In this document: in pieces, positions 11,101-24,600 of the stretch | Layout: every line of letters starts with the position of its first letter | Position numbering within the stretch: the first letter of the stretch is position 1 | DNA from: Anarhynchus alexandrinus | Taxonomy: Eukaryota; Chordata; Aves; Charadriiformes; Charadriidae | Direction of reading: 5' to 3' | Length of the DNA stretch: 64,000 nucleotides | Assembly (NCBI GenBank): GCA_008711295.1 | Contig: VUYV01000621.1 | Coordinates: 130,086 to 194,085, forward strand | Notes under the pieces: model-generated | Database searches by the model: none | Told to the model about the DNA's origin: nothing | What the model saw: only the letters and a program-made list of their open reading frames with translations | Program-made: the position numbers and the translations under genes

Positions 11101-12287
11101 TTGGTCAAGGAGGGAATAAACAATTTATAGAAGGTAATGTAACCCTTGTTCAAACTTGGGTGTGTTTTTTGGTAAGGAAGAAAACCAAAAGCTGTTGTTC
11201 TGCATTCTGAGAGAAGCACTTCATATCCTGATTTTTTTTTTTAATAGCCCATTTTTGTATTTGCTCTAGTTTGAACTGCCTGCTAAGGTGAATAAGAGGT
11301 GAAGAATTGTGCTCTGTGCGATGGCAGTTGTGTATTCTTTTCTGTTGCCAAATGCTAAATTACTGTGTCCTAGGATCATGGTTTCTAGTGGTTGCATCAG
11401 ACTTGTGACTGATGATACCTTGCAATTGGCTAATGGACTCAGGTACTTCTGTCACTGTTTTATATGGCTGAAATATTGCTTTAGAGACTAACAAGAGCTT
11501 TTTACTGTGTTACGCTAGTCATGTACCTTTGTGAGGAACTTTCATCCCACTTTTGTTGCTCAGATCTTCAGTCATTCGGGTTTTCCTGTATGGTACCTCT
11601 GTAGAGGAAGATCAGTATATTTCCTAGATTTGACTTTAGGATTTTTATTGGTATTTTATTTGTTTATTTCTTATGCTAAGGTTGTTATTAAGAATATAAA
11701 ACAAGGTTGGTTTCTCAGCTGATAATTAAATGCCATTAGCAACCTCCTCCTAATTGGTAGTCACTTTTTCATTGCAACTCATTTTTGTCTATTTCACTGT
11801 GGGCTTCAGGTATTCTCGTAATTGCAGTCTTTCCAGTTTGACACCTTATGTGGTACTGCATCAAATGCTGAAGGCTGAAGGGGTCTGTTGTCTCTTTCCT
11901 AGTGTCGTGGTTTGGGCACACTGGAACAGAGAAAGATCCAGCTGGTTTGTTACAGGACACTTAAAAGAATTGTGTGTGTTTCTGCTGGTTTTCCATTTAC
12001 CATCAAACCAAGGGAAGTAAACTAGGTGGAAATTACTTTGATAGTAAAGTATGAGTGACTTTTAGCCTTCCAAAGGGAGAATGCAAATTTTTTTATGCTT
12101 TTTAGTTAAGAGGATGTGATAGTAAGTTCCTGCCCAGTCTAACCAAACATCTACTGCTGTATTGTGTTTACTCTGAAACAGAGATGTAGTCTCCTGTGTT
12201 TTCCAATCTAGGGTATTGTAAAGCATTGGCAAGAAGGTACTGAGAACATGTGTAACAAACTTTTTGGGGTAAAGTCCATAAGGATTT

Positions 12288-12336
12288 AAAAAACAAACAA
12301 CAAAAACCACCCAACAACAACAACAACAAAAAACAG
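12288..12336. repeat. A/C simple repeat, (CAA)n-like
   Basis: Interrupted AAAC and CAA units, with five to six consecutive CAA near the right end. The run is low-complexity and purine-rich on the + strand. Confidence 0.85.
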
Positions 12337-15300
12337 CTAGAAAAACCCTGAATGCCAGCTACCCTGTTCTGAGATTTCTGTAACAGGAAAAAACATGTAT
12401 TTGTGGCTAGTGAAACGTGATTCTCAGTTTCTCCTCTTACCACGTGAGAGCAGTGATTCAGATCTGTACCTTATAGGTTCATAAATCTTGTTATAGATGC
12501 CTCTGGGTCTTGAAGAATCTCATGTTCAAGTTGAGATCAGTCATGACTAATGAAAAGGTTGGGTTTTTCTGTTCTGTTTTCTGATACTGAGCTCTGTTTC
12601 TTGCAAGGTGAAGATACCTTCTGTTGAACTGTTGAGACCTCAAAGCGATCTAAACCGGTCCAAAACAGTGGACTAGCAAAGTGTGCTTTAGTGCTTTTCT
12701 GGCAGGGTGAACAGTGCTCATCGTCCATACGTTAGAAGTCTTAATGATACTGCTTGTGTCTCATGATTTCTTAAATAATTTCAGTTACGTAGCAGTGATG
12801 ATTTCCATTCTAGTTGTAGAACTGTGACTTCTGGGTTTTTTGCACATATAAGCATGAATGTAGTTTTTTTCAACTTAAATTGTCAGCATGTATAGCTTTG
12901 CTTGAGTATTTTAATGTAGCCAATTCACTTCCCTTGTTCTAATCACTTTGCCCGTAGATATGGGAAGATGAACAGGCACACCTGCTGGCTATCTGTAATT
13001 ATGTGCTTGTGATATCTTTGCAATATTGATCGATACTTCTAACATTTACTAAAATGAGCCGGGAATGCCAACACTGACTAATGAAGCGAGCTGGCAGGCT
13101 CTGTTCCCCTCTGGTGAACCCTGTGTATAGAAATGTCCTCAGTTCTGCTTCTTGTCCTTTTCAGTGTTCAGTGGAAAGTTTTTTTTTTTTCCACTTGTTT
13201 GTGTGAATTTTCTGGATGTTTCTAGACAATCTCATGTCCTGACAGGCATTTTTGCCCCTTGCTTGCATCACTTCAGTAGCCTAGGATTTTTCTCTGAAAG
13301 CTGAAATTGAGAACTTCAAAACCAAAATCTTTCTGTACAAAATAAAATTACCTACAGGTTGAATACATGAGTATTAGGTGCTTCTCTAGTGTCTAATAAG
13401 GTGAAGTGCTGAGAAAGAAAAAGGTCAGAGAGGTGGAGGGAGTGAAAAAAATCACGAAATTATGAAGTTGCTGGTGCTTTACATTGTCATCAGAAGCTCG
13501 TGCTTCCCAGATAAAAGCACAAATGCTGTAGTATGAGAAGAAATTTCTTTAAGCTCCTGTTAAAATATAGTTGTTATTTAGGAGATTAGTCAGAGTTTTA
13601 TTCACTGGCAGAAGGATGAAGGTGAAATGCTAATTGCTGTAGTTCCCTGGTGTGACTAACCTGGCAGAACCTGTATTACTCTGATGTTCAACCATTTCTG
13701 GGATGGCGTTTTCGGGGAACATTAAGAATGTAAAATTTTCATAACATCATCAGATTATGGGTCATTTGTTCTGTATGTGGCTTTATATCCTGCAATCTTA
13801 ATAAAGGTTTTCTAGCTCCTGATTACTAATTACTTGCTTAAAGACTTAAACACTGTTTCAAACAGAGCGCATTTTCCTTGGGATAACTGTTGTTATTGCT
13901 GAGACAGCATGTGCAGTCTGTGTGGGTTTTTTTTTACATGCAAAGAGTATAGTTTCTTATTCTGCACGTTCATCTTTTTAGCAGATCGCTGTTAAAATGC
14001 ACAGTTACGTTTATCACTGCCATTGATTTTTATGATGTGATCAAGATTTTTCTGTTGAGGTTAAGTGGTGTGTGCAGCATTGATTCAGTCAGTTATCTAG
14101 AGGTCAGCATGTTCCAACCTTCGAAAACAAGCCTGTGCTTGATTACTTTAATTGCATGTTAATATAAATCTCTAAAACCAAATGTAGTTTTGTTTTTTTG
14201 ACTACAGCCTGTTGAATTTTGTGGGAACAGTGGACTGTAAGTTAAGCTGGGTCTGAATTCGATAATATACTAGTTACTGGAAGGCGAGGAAGGAGCACTG
14301 AAGATGTAGAGTGCTTTGTTACCTTAGGTAGTTGCTATTTGAGTCATTGCTTGAAACTCAGTATGAATAATCTTTGAGAAATTATTTCCTGGATCAATTT
14401 AAATCAAGGAACACAACCATATATTTAAGTTGAGAATAGCAGCCTGCATGTCTGAATTTAAACGGCAAAAGCAAACTGGTTAACAGTGCTTGCTTCTCCT
14501 CTGCTGGTGTGTTCTGCGGTTCCTGGAAAATGAGATGATCTTGAAAATGGAGAAAAATTGTGCCCTGGTCATTTTGAGTTTGGTGGTGTTTTCCTCAGTC
14601 CTTTCTAAGGCAGAGGCTTACTGCCTAGACTGACTGCTGGGTTTAAAACATCACTCTGACAGCCAGGGAAGGTGCCTGAAAAATACTGAAACTGTGCTTA
14701 GGGCATTACCTGCATTTTTCTTGAATGCTTTTCTATAGGTACATACTTTAAGCAGCATTTGGCTCTTATGGTAATGATTTAAATACTAATTTGGTAGCCT
14801 GTTCTACATTTGAAAGTTGTATTAGTAAAGAGGTGCTCTTAACACAATGATAAAATGGAAGAAAAAAATTTGGATTAGGTACCATTAGATACCTTACCTG
14901 TGAGTAAGGAATTGCTGTGTGAGTTCCCACCCTGCTCTTTCATGCCGGTGTGCTATTGTGAACTTCCACATTTTGTCTCCAAAAAAACCTGCTTTCTGGT
15001 ACAGGGTTTGGAAACTGCCAAATATGAAAGTAATGCTGGCTTGGGAACTGGCATACCCTTTAGCAGGAATTATTTATATTTCCCCAAAATAAGGCATTAG
15101 TCCATAATGTAGCTCTAGGGGCAGACTTGTAAGTTTCTGACTTGTAATGCAGTTTCCCGAATAACCAGTACTTAACAACAGGCTGGTATCTCTTTATTTT
15201 CCCTGGTCAGTATTTTGTCTTCTGGATTCCCTGGGTAGAGTTGCATTGTTAGTCAGAGAACCTTAGTTTTGAAAGCCAAGCTAACACAGTGAAGGTGGTC

Positions 15301-16380
15301 CCACCTGGAACCAGGAGGCATTTTCCACAGAGTTTTGGTGAAAAAGCTCCGTGCTTGACAATAGCTTGGGCCTGAGAGGGTTTCAGTCTGTTTTGTTGAA
15401 CCGTAGTCTGCTTTAAATTCTCTTACAGGAATCCGGTTTTTGGGTTAACTTTTTACTAAGTGTGAATTTACAGTCCTTGGTGAATATTAAAGATGTGTTT
15501 ATGGCTTACATCGGGAATTTATATCTTTACATGTAATCACTTAGTCTGTTTTTGTGGATTCCTTCTTTGAGTGGAAATATTAATAGTACTGTGGTGTGTA
15601 AGAACATTGTTGCAATGCTGTGAAATCATGGAAGACCTAAATCTACTTCCTGGCCTTTGTAAAATTTTTCCATATGTGCGTTAGTCAAACAAAAGTGCTC
15701 CACCAAGTTTGTGATGCTTCCAAAATACAGCATAGGGGATTTACATAGACGTGTGCTAGACATTGCTTTCTTCTGATCTTCTTGTAAAGGTTTGTCCCTT
15801 TCCAAGAAGATGCTTTTGGAAATAAGAAGTGAGAGCAATGCAGTACTGAAGTGTGCTACACCACAAGTATTGTGGAAGATTTGGGAAGTCTTGGGAAGTT
15901 CAGTGGCTTTTCTGGTGATTGCTGGCAGTAGAAATGCCTGTCTTCACACACTGTCTAAACTACTTTCCCAGCAAGATGTGAGATTTTTTTTTTAAAATGA
16001 AAACTGAACTTTGTTATGAAGTGGCTGTAGCTGGTGATGTCTTAAAACTCTGGCAAATTTTACTACAATATTTTATTTATTGGCTACAAATCCAGTGAGC
16101 TGAAGAATCTAATGTCTTCGTCTTTTTCTTTGACTATCGAAGGGTAGAATTCATCCTATTCTTTGTCTTTTTATTAAGCCAGGGATTTAGTTCTGCTCAG
16201 GGAACCTCCTGGGACCTCACCTAGGCTAGGTTGCATGCACGCCACGTAGCTTGTGTTAGTACTTTGTGGATCACTTAAAAGGCTGGATTTTAAATAGCCT
16301 TGTGGCTTAGACATGTAGAAATGAACACTGAGTATGAAAAGAAATAGGCAAAAGAAATGGTTCCAGATAATCCAGATAAC

Positions 16381-17020
16381 ACATGAGCCAGCAATGTGCT
16401 CTTGCTGCCAGGAAGGCCAATGGAATCCTGGGCTGCATAGGGAAGAGTGTGGCTGGTAGGTCGAGGGAGGTCATTCTCCCCCTCTACTCTGCACTGGTGA
16501 GGCCACAACTGGAATACTGTGTCCAGTTCTGGGCTCCCCAGTTCAAGAGGGACAAGGAACTGCTGGAGAGAGTCCAGCGTAGGGCAACTAAGAGGACTGA
16601 GGGACTGGAGCATCTCCCTTATGAGGAAAGGCTGAGAGCGCTGGGACTCTTTAGCCTGGAGAAGAGAAGGCTGAGGGGAGACCTTATTATTGCGTACAAG
16701 TATCTAAAGGGTGGGTTGAAGGAGGATGGAGCCAGACTCTTTTCAGTGGTTTCCAGTGACAGGACAAGGGGCAATGGGCACAAGTTGGAATATAGGAAGT
16801 TCTGTTCAAATACAAGGAAAAACTTCTTTACAGTTAGGGTGACAGAGCAGTGGCACAGACTGCCCAGGGAGGTGGTGGAGTCCCCTTCTCTGGAGATTTT
16901 CAAGACCCGCCTGGATGCAGTCCTGAGTAATGTGCTCTAGGCAATCCTGCTTTGGCAGGGGAGTTGGACTAGATGATCTCTAGAGGTCCCTTCCAACTCT
17001 GAAAATTCTGTGATTTTTGT
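16381..17020 (+). mobile_element. CR1 LINE, 5'-truncated 3' end with open ORF2 tail
   Basis: The sequence is a 3' part of a chicken-repeat-1 retrotransposon. A frame of 185 codons (16383-16940) covers the C-terminal part of ORF2 downstream of the main reverse-transcriptase core. It shows the familiar runs [20 protein letters not shown] and RRLRGDLI and ends at TAG. A 3' untranslated part follows with GGAGTTGGACTAGATGATCT and a tail of two imperfect 8-mers (ATTCTGTG, ATTTTTGT), typical of CR1. The frame is unbroken, so the copy is not very old. It is heavily truncated at the 5' end, lacks the endonuclease and most of the polymerase, and cannot move by itself. The six bases GATAAC occur on both sides (16375-16380 and 17021-17026). 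Confidence 0.93.
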
Positions 17021-20000
17021 GATAACCTCATACTCCCTGAGTTTACCAAGATGATTAAGAGAAGAGTCTTTATAAGTGCTGATTTCATCAGCATTTTAAG
17101 TTATTTTCTTTCCAGAAAGTAGATAGACTTTAAGTACATGGAGAAGATCTGTTGTTTCAATGACCTAAGAATTCTTAAATTTAAAACCAAAGCTAGTGCT
17201 AGGAGAGAATAAACCTTGATAATTTTTAAGCTTAAAGGTTCAGCATCACTTACCAGTTAAATTGCATCTCAAGTATAATTCCTCAGCATGGGGACAACTA
17301 GGCTGGTAATCATCTGTGATGTGTGAAGTTACTGTGGTTACCAACATAGGCAAATAAGCCTGACTTTATTTTAATTTTTTTTCCAATTTGTTTTTCTGCT
17401 GTCCTGATACTGATGTTACCAACCTGGAGCTGGGAGCTCTTGCTGCTGAGGATTTGGGTTGCGCAGTGCTGTGATACAGTCAAAAGTTTAATCCGTGATT
17501 TAGGGTTGTTCGGTGTCACTGGAATAGAAGTTATTTACAAGGCTCTGATAACTTGCTGGGAATTCACTATACTGCTGCACTTTTAGTCACTATTGGTAAC
17601 ATTTAATTCCTGGTGTGTCAGGAGGAAGCACTGATGAATCAAAAATATCTTGTTTAAAGAAGTCGTAAGTAGATGGGGGGGAGTGAAAAGGAGTACTTTC
17701 TAACTTGTGTTACTGGAAATGTCTGCAACAGTGTCATTTTGTGTTTAAGGAGCAGTTTGTTTTTCAGTAAAGGCCTTTGTGTATCATTGGGCTGGCAGTG
17801 GTGAGAGGCAGCTTAAAAAAAATTAACTGCTCATTGAAAGAAATAATTTAGAAACTAGTTTTAGTGAAGCTATTAGTTTAGTGGAGCTAAGTGATACCTG
17901 TTTTGTTGTCCAGTATAGTCAGCTGTGATCTGATAAGTATATTTCTGTAAAGTGTTTTAAAAACTCATCAGTTTATTTTTGTATGCTGTGCTTGCTTGGC
18001 TATTTTACTTTTGATATAAGTAAACTTATAATATAGTGGATGTTTGAGAAACTGCTGCTGAGGAGATGGAAGCAAATTTGAGCAGTAAGTTGGTAAACCT
18101 TGTGACAGTGTAGTATTTAAAATTGCACATTTGTGTACACGTTTAACTCAAACTTTGTTTTACTATGCAAGAGGTCCTCCTGTACTTCTTAGCAGTAGGG
18201 TTAAGAAGTCCCATGTTTTAAAAAATGGAAACCCAAAAAACAACACCCAGATCCCCAAAAACTTGTTTCCTGAATGTATCTGCATACTGCATAATAATTG
18301 TGTATGTTTTACTTTGTTTCAACCAAGAAATTTTCATGTCTTCATCTCCTTATGCCATTTTAAGCTGAGAACTTTTCCAATAGAAAGGAGAGAAACTTTA
18401 TAACAAAATCTAAAAAGCTTTTTTTTTTTTTAACTGTTTTAGGGGAGACCCATGGGTACCTATAGCTTTCTAAACACTGCAGCCAGGTGGTTTGAAATTG
18501 GCATTAGCTGCAGTGAGTTTCTGGGAGTTGCAGGAGAAAAATTTCTCTAGTTCTTTCCAGATCCGTGGACTAGGGTTGTTTTGGGTGGTGTTTGGTTTTT
18601 TTTTTCTTTTTTTTCTTGGTTAAGACTGTGTATACATTCCAGCGTCTAGGCTGGGCAAGAGTATCTCCGTTGATGCTTTGTACTGGCTAGTCTGATGGTT
18701 CCACGTGTTTGAAATAGTTGGCCCACCACATCTTACAGCCCTCTATAAAGGGGACTTAGTGGAAATTTTAGTCCGTGTATTTTAGTTGCTGTATTCTTGC
18801 TAATCTGCTTTGGGATGGTTGTAGGAAAAAAATGAAAAAATCATCACATGGACAACCCCAAAGAAAGTAATTTGTCCGTTTTCAGTCAGGCTGCATTTTC
18901 GTAGCATTCCAAACGCTTTTTGCAGTGTAATGGCGTGGTACCTCAGCGGTTTTCTAGAAGAGCTGTGTCTGAGTTCCGAGTCCTCTTGGAGACGCGTGTG
19001 CCCTTTTCTGCACAGCTGCTCTCTGAAGAGTGATTTGAATGTGCCAAGCAAAGCCAGTGTTTTGGATTTGTTTATTCTTAAGGACTTGTTCCTAAAGTCA
19101 TGGATTTCTTTAATAACAGCTTCATGAAAATATTTAGGTTAGATGCAAATTATAGCAGCCTTAAACCTAATTTGCAGTATGTTCTGCAAAGTCATCTTAT
19201 TTCTCCCTTCCTCCCCCCCGAAAAACTCTTGCTTAGTGATTGTCGTGCCTGAAACCACAGAGCTTCTTGCGCAGAGAAGTCCTCTGGTAATACCAAGCGT
19301 GGGGACATCTCTGTAATTCCAGCAGAGATCCGCCAGCAGTTGGTACAACGGATATGACGGTTTCTGGGTTGGTAAAAGGAAAAATTATCTACTTCCAGCA
19401 GTTGCAAGGCCAGCGTCTGCATGGGTAATAAAAAGAAACTTCCACTGTGTTCTGCCAAGAGGGCTTTCTGTACAAAGCAGCCAGAACGATCCACTTCTCT
19501 TAATTAGCGATGGGAATGCTTACAATAAAGGCTTAGATGCTAATAGCTGTGAAGGAAGCTAGGTTATGAATTTAAGGCACACCAGTACCACCTCTGGACA
19601 TGTTACTGTTTGCGGTGCAAATAACATGGCTCCTTCTGCTTAGCTTTTAGTGTGGGGTACGATTGCCCACAAAGTAGCAGAGGTATCACCACATCTAGGT
19701 TTTTTTTGTTTTTTAGTAGTTACTTACCAATGGGAGGGTGGGATTGGGGGTTCACTCCAGAATGAACCCCTTGTCTGGATCCAGCTGCTCATCTTTTTTT
19801 TTCCTTTTGCCCTGGCAGTAGCAGTAAGCTGAACTGGAGAACTGATCAGACTAAAGGAGTTATTTATGCTAATCTTTATTATAGCTGCTGGTGTAGGGAG
19901 GGGGAGGATCAGGCGTGAGTGGGTGGAATGGTCCCTCTTGGCAGTGTCGTGGATTTATGCTAGACTAGATCTTGTATCTACAGTTTATGATTATGAGTTA

Positions 20001-21891
20001 TCTCAAATTGCATTTAATGGGCTGCTTTTTTTTCTCAGGAAAAGCTTGCGTAAAACTATTTGGTACTTGCGGTAGCTCAAGGGCTTACAAATACCTTTTT
20101 TTAATGCCTTGTGAAAATTACATGGAAAGTCATCGAGTTAATGGAATTTTCACTTCTGAAGTTTCCCAGACTTTAATCTAGGTGTCATATCTGAAAAGCC
20201 TGCCTCCAGGTACTGGGTAAGAACTTTGTGATGTCCAGAAAAAGGGCGTTACATGGAAAAAGGCGTCTGTCATTAGAATATGCATTTGTCTGTTTCTTAC
20301 TATCTCATGACTGCTGGAATGCCTGAATTCCTCAAAGCCCATAAATTTTCCTAAACCGTTACAGTAAATTGACTTTGTACATATGGACTTCTCTCCTCAA
20401 TGTTTATTTAATCTTAATAAATTAATAACCTATATGTTTTTAAACATATTTATAACTCCATTGACACTACTAGCTTTATCTTTTAAATTTCTTTTTAGCT
20501 TTAATTTTGCGTGAGCTGCCTGTCCCTTTTCTCTGTCTCTGTGGAAGGATTTTTATCTTGTCTAGCTGTACTGATTGAGGTCCTCTTTGGTTGTGGCAAA
20601 CTGATCTTTGACCTGGGGAAGCAAACAAATCTACTTCTAAAAATACGATCTTTGGGATCTGTCCCAGTTATAAAATGTTTTTTTTCCAGCAGGGCATTGT
20701 CTGACCACGTAACAGTGCCAATTCCTGCAAATGTTGCTCAACATATGAAGAGCTTATCGTCTAATGTTTAAACAAATGTAATAGCGTTGTAAATAAAATT
20801 TATTCTGTAGGGCAAATTGTCTTCTTGCATGCTAGGATAAAGTTCCATAAAGGAGAAAAGCCATACAGTTTTATCTGGTTTTATCTGCCTTCATGTCCCT
20901 TAAGTATTTAAGATACATATCTCCTTCAAGTTTAGCAGTTTTTTCTCTCTCCAGATAGTAAAAGGTATTAAGAAATTCATAAATATCCTTTTGCCTCGCC
21001 TGTGGCATGGTATAGGAGGCTACAGGTATGATTCTTCTCAAGACAATTGTATTTTGGTTTCTAGTGGTGACTTAGCTTTGAGACTGGCAACTTTTGTTAG
21101 AAATCTGTGTCTCGTCAGTTCCCAAATTCTGCCCTTAGGTTTGGTTGGTTCATTTTGTCCCTCTTGTATTAAAGATGGGGGGTAGGTTTTCTCCTGGAGT
21201 TGAGTATCTTCATGCTGCAAACCAGATGTGCTTAGTTTGTTGTTTAATTATGCAGACCAATGGATGGATGTTTCCTACTTTGATGGGTTTAGAGCAAGAG
21301 GGTAGTGTGTGTCCATATGCTGTTCAAACGTGTTTTCCCCACTGTGGATGTGTAAATAAACCAGCTGCAGGCCTGGGCCAGCACAGGCATTGCTGCGTTA
21401 ATAAATGCCATGTGATGATGGAAACTAGCTAAAGGGATAGGGAACGTGGGTTTTGTTCCTATGCCATGTAAAACTCATGACATGTCCCTTACAAAACCCG
21501 CAGATGGACAGCACTAGACCTGCTTTCTAAAATGTACGTATTTTAAGGGGCCACTCTGGTGTAGCTCCTTGCTGTACCCCTTGTCATGGTGTGGGACTAC
21601 TTGGATACTGTTGCTAGTGTGGTGATTTTGGTCTGCCCAATGTGGAAAGAGCGAGCTAATTTCTCTGTCTGTTAATGCTCAACCTCTGACTTAACCTCTT
21701 TCCCTTCAGAGCTTTTATATGAGCGCTTTTTCCTTCAGTCCTTTGTAGTAATCCAGATGCTCGTGTTCTTTTCCTCCTACACAGCAGATGGAGATGGCAT
21801 AAGCCTTTTGATGACTGCTTCCTTCTTTTTACATAAGTTTTACGAGCTGGCGAGTTCTGTAGCTGGATGTGTTAGAGCTTGTAAGCCTTGT

Positions 21892-21905
21892 CCAGCAGGT
21901 GGTGC
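21892..21905 (+). promoter_or_regulatory. CTCF-like core motif
   Basis: CCAGCAGGTGGTGC agrees with the CTCF core (CCASYAGRKGGCRS) at all but one position. It lies in intron 1 about 0.8 kb before exon 2. Isolated motif matches often are not bound. Confidence 0.25.
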
Positions 21906-22684
21906 ATCGTTACCTCGCCAATATTTATATATATTTTAGGTTTTTTTTTTTAATTTAGTCTGGGAGCTGAACTTTACCACATAGTTTTATAGGAGAGGGG
22001 AAGGCAAATCCTTCATATGACTATCATGATGAATCTGTTTCATTTCAGCCAAAAAACTATTCTGAATTTATGTTAATTTCCTAAATGCTGTGCTATCCCA
22101 AACTGTAAGAAAGCAACTTGGAGGTAATTTTGCTGGTTAAAGAGTTGAACTTCTGCTTTCCTGTGTGTTGTTCTAGGCTTGTAGCTCATATGAAAAAATA
22201 CTTGTTAAAATTTGGCATGAGTTAGATGGTCATCATCCACACTCCAAGAAAGCTTAAGTAGGTTAGCAGCTCGCTTTCTCTGCTCCAGTATCGCCTGTCT
22301 AGTAAAGGACAGTACTTGGCTCGCTAACTGTTTTACTGCTCATCATTTTAACCTTATTGAAAAGTTCTTGCCCCACTGAGGTGAATGAGACCGTTTTTTC
22401 CACTTCATTGCGGACTTGGGCCTACATAAATTCATCTGTTTTACATTTATTTCACAATTTTGGATCTTTTTATTTCGCAACTTGGAGCTCCATTTCACAA
22501 CCACAAGTCTTGGAGGCGTATTTTGATGGGTCCTGTAAAATAGCAATTTAGAAAATTTTTAATAAAAGAGGGGGAGAACCTTAGTCTCTGCCGAGTGATT
22601 TAGGTAGTTGCATGAGAATGTTACTGATCTGCATGTATGACAGATTTTATTGGAGATGCAAAATGTGATGGGGCAGTTATTTAA

Positions 22685-22789
<105 letters not shown>

Positions 22790-24493
22790 TGAATCTCTGC
22801 AACTGTATAGCTGTGTTGTACAACTTAATATGTACTGGAGTTTTTACTTTAAATGTAGGCTGCTACTATTTATATTGACAGCCTTTATAGGCTACCTTCT
22901 CGCAATAAAATACAGCTTGTTGGTACATTAGGCATTTATGTCTCCATCAGTTTATTTCTGATCTTTCAAGAAATACTTTTTAGCAGGGGAAGTTTTGCGT
23001 TTCATCCTTGACAATCACGGTCGTACTGGAAATAATCTAACCTTATGGTTAGATTAAACTGCTAATGAGGCATACAGGTCCCCCTTTGTCAGCACTACTG
23101 GAAACTGTTGTAGATTGCTGGCCTTGAATCCTAGATCTAAGGAGCTTGTATTTGTTTCTCCTAATAGTGCACTTAGAAATGAGGACTCTGTTTAAAGAGA
23201 CATGAATGTCACCTCTTCTGCTGGTTAAGCATCTTATTAGAATAAGATTTGTATTGATTTTAGCATCTAATTTGCTTTTTTACTATTAATTACGTTGTTC
23301 GATTATCCAGAAAAAAATGCTTATCCTTTTACTTAACTTTTTTTTTTTCCTCCAATAAATGTGTTATCCTTCTCTTTATGCTAGATTTATACCTTATTAC
23401 TCTGGTACTGTTTGATCAGCTTCTATGACTCTTACGCTGGTTGTTCAAAATTCTTTTATTTAAAATACTGATGCACAGCAGCGTTGTTCAGCATCTCTCT
23501 CGTGCAAAGTTCTTCTGCTTATCTACTTATTTAATCAAAGTATTCCTCATGAGTTAAGTCTCACAGAATTTTTGTCTAGGTAAATTTTGCTACTTTGCTT
23601 TGAAGGTGTGTTAAAGATCTATAGTCTAGACTAGCGGCTACCTATAGCAGCAGCTCATCTCATCCAGCTGGAAAACTTTAATCTTGATTTTCATGATAGC
23701 GTTCTATACTGTTGTGTCTATGAAAGTTGGTTTTTCAGGAGGAGAGGGAAAACTATCCTGTTTATTCCATTCAGATGTTTCATAAGCCTGCTTGTGAAGA
23801 CTAATGATTTTCATCCTCTTGATGCCTCTGTGTGCCTACTGCTCTTTTATTTTGGGTTTTTTTTACATATATATATATTTTGATAAACAGCATAGGAATT
23901 TAATCCATAGCCTGAAACAGTTTTAGTCTATCTAGGAACTATCGATTGGAGGGTAATGAGTATTGTGCATATATTGTATCCCAGTCTGTGCCATCCTTTG
24001 CTTTCTTTCATGCAGGAAGCACATGTTTTTCTTAGGGCTCTCTTGTTCATAAGGCAAGGTTGGCTTGTGGTGTAGCTTTGGACTGGGTTTTTCACCTGAG
24101 GTGCTCTTAGTTGTTGCTAGAAGCTGCTCTTTCATTTTCTGAGCCATCCTGAGTATTTTGTGCTTTTAAAAACCTGATTCTGGAATGGGAATATGTCTCT
24201 TGTAGCTGGATGTTTTAGAATATTCTCAACCTATGCTTAAAGCTGACAAGCAGGGATACAAGTTATATTCAGGCATGTAGATTAAGCAGGGAGTAATTCG
24301 AGTGACTTTTGTATGCACCACGTGAATGAGTTAGAGATGTCTTCCAGCAGTTTTATGTGTTTTGGTCATGGCCTGAATGAAGATGCTGTTGCACAACTAC
24401 TGAATCCAACCCTGGAGGACTGGGTGCTGCCCTGCATGATAAGCGAGACATTTAAACCAAACTTTGTGGTAGGAGAGAGATGAATTGACATTA

Positions 24494-24600
24494 TCATATA
24501 TGTACCTATATATCTCGTATGTATCGATATATATACACCTATATATCCCATCTCTATCTACCTATGTATGTCATATATATCTCTCACTGTATCTATATGA
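24494..24600. repeat. Imperfect TA-rich microsatellite
   Basis: Units such as TATATGTACC, TATATATCTC and TATCTACC repeat with drift over about 100 bp. It resembles a decayed (TATC)/(TA) tract. Confidence 0.75.

Noticed and set aside
11903..11916. TGTCGTGGTTTGGG, resembling the start of some avian retroviral LTRs
   Set aside because: The following bases do not continue as an LTR, and no second copy, primer site or polyadenylation region is nearby.
16383..16940. 185-codon frame as a host gene
   Set aside because: It is the C-terminal part of CR1 ORF2 followed by a CR1 3' end.
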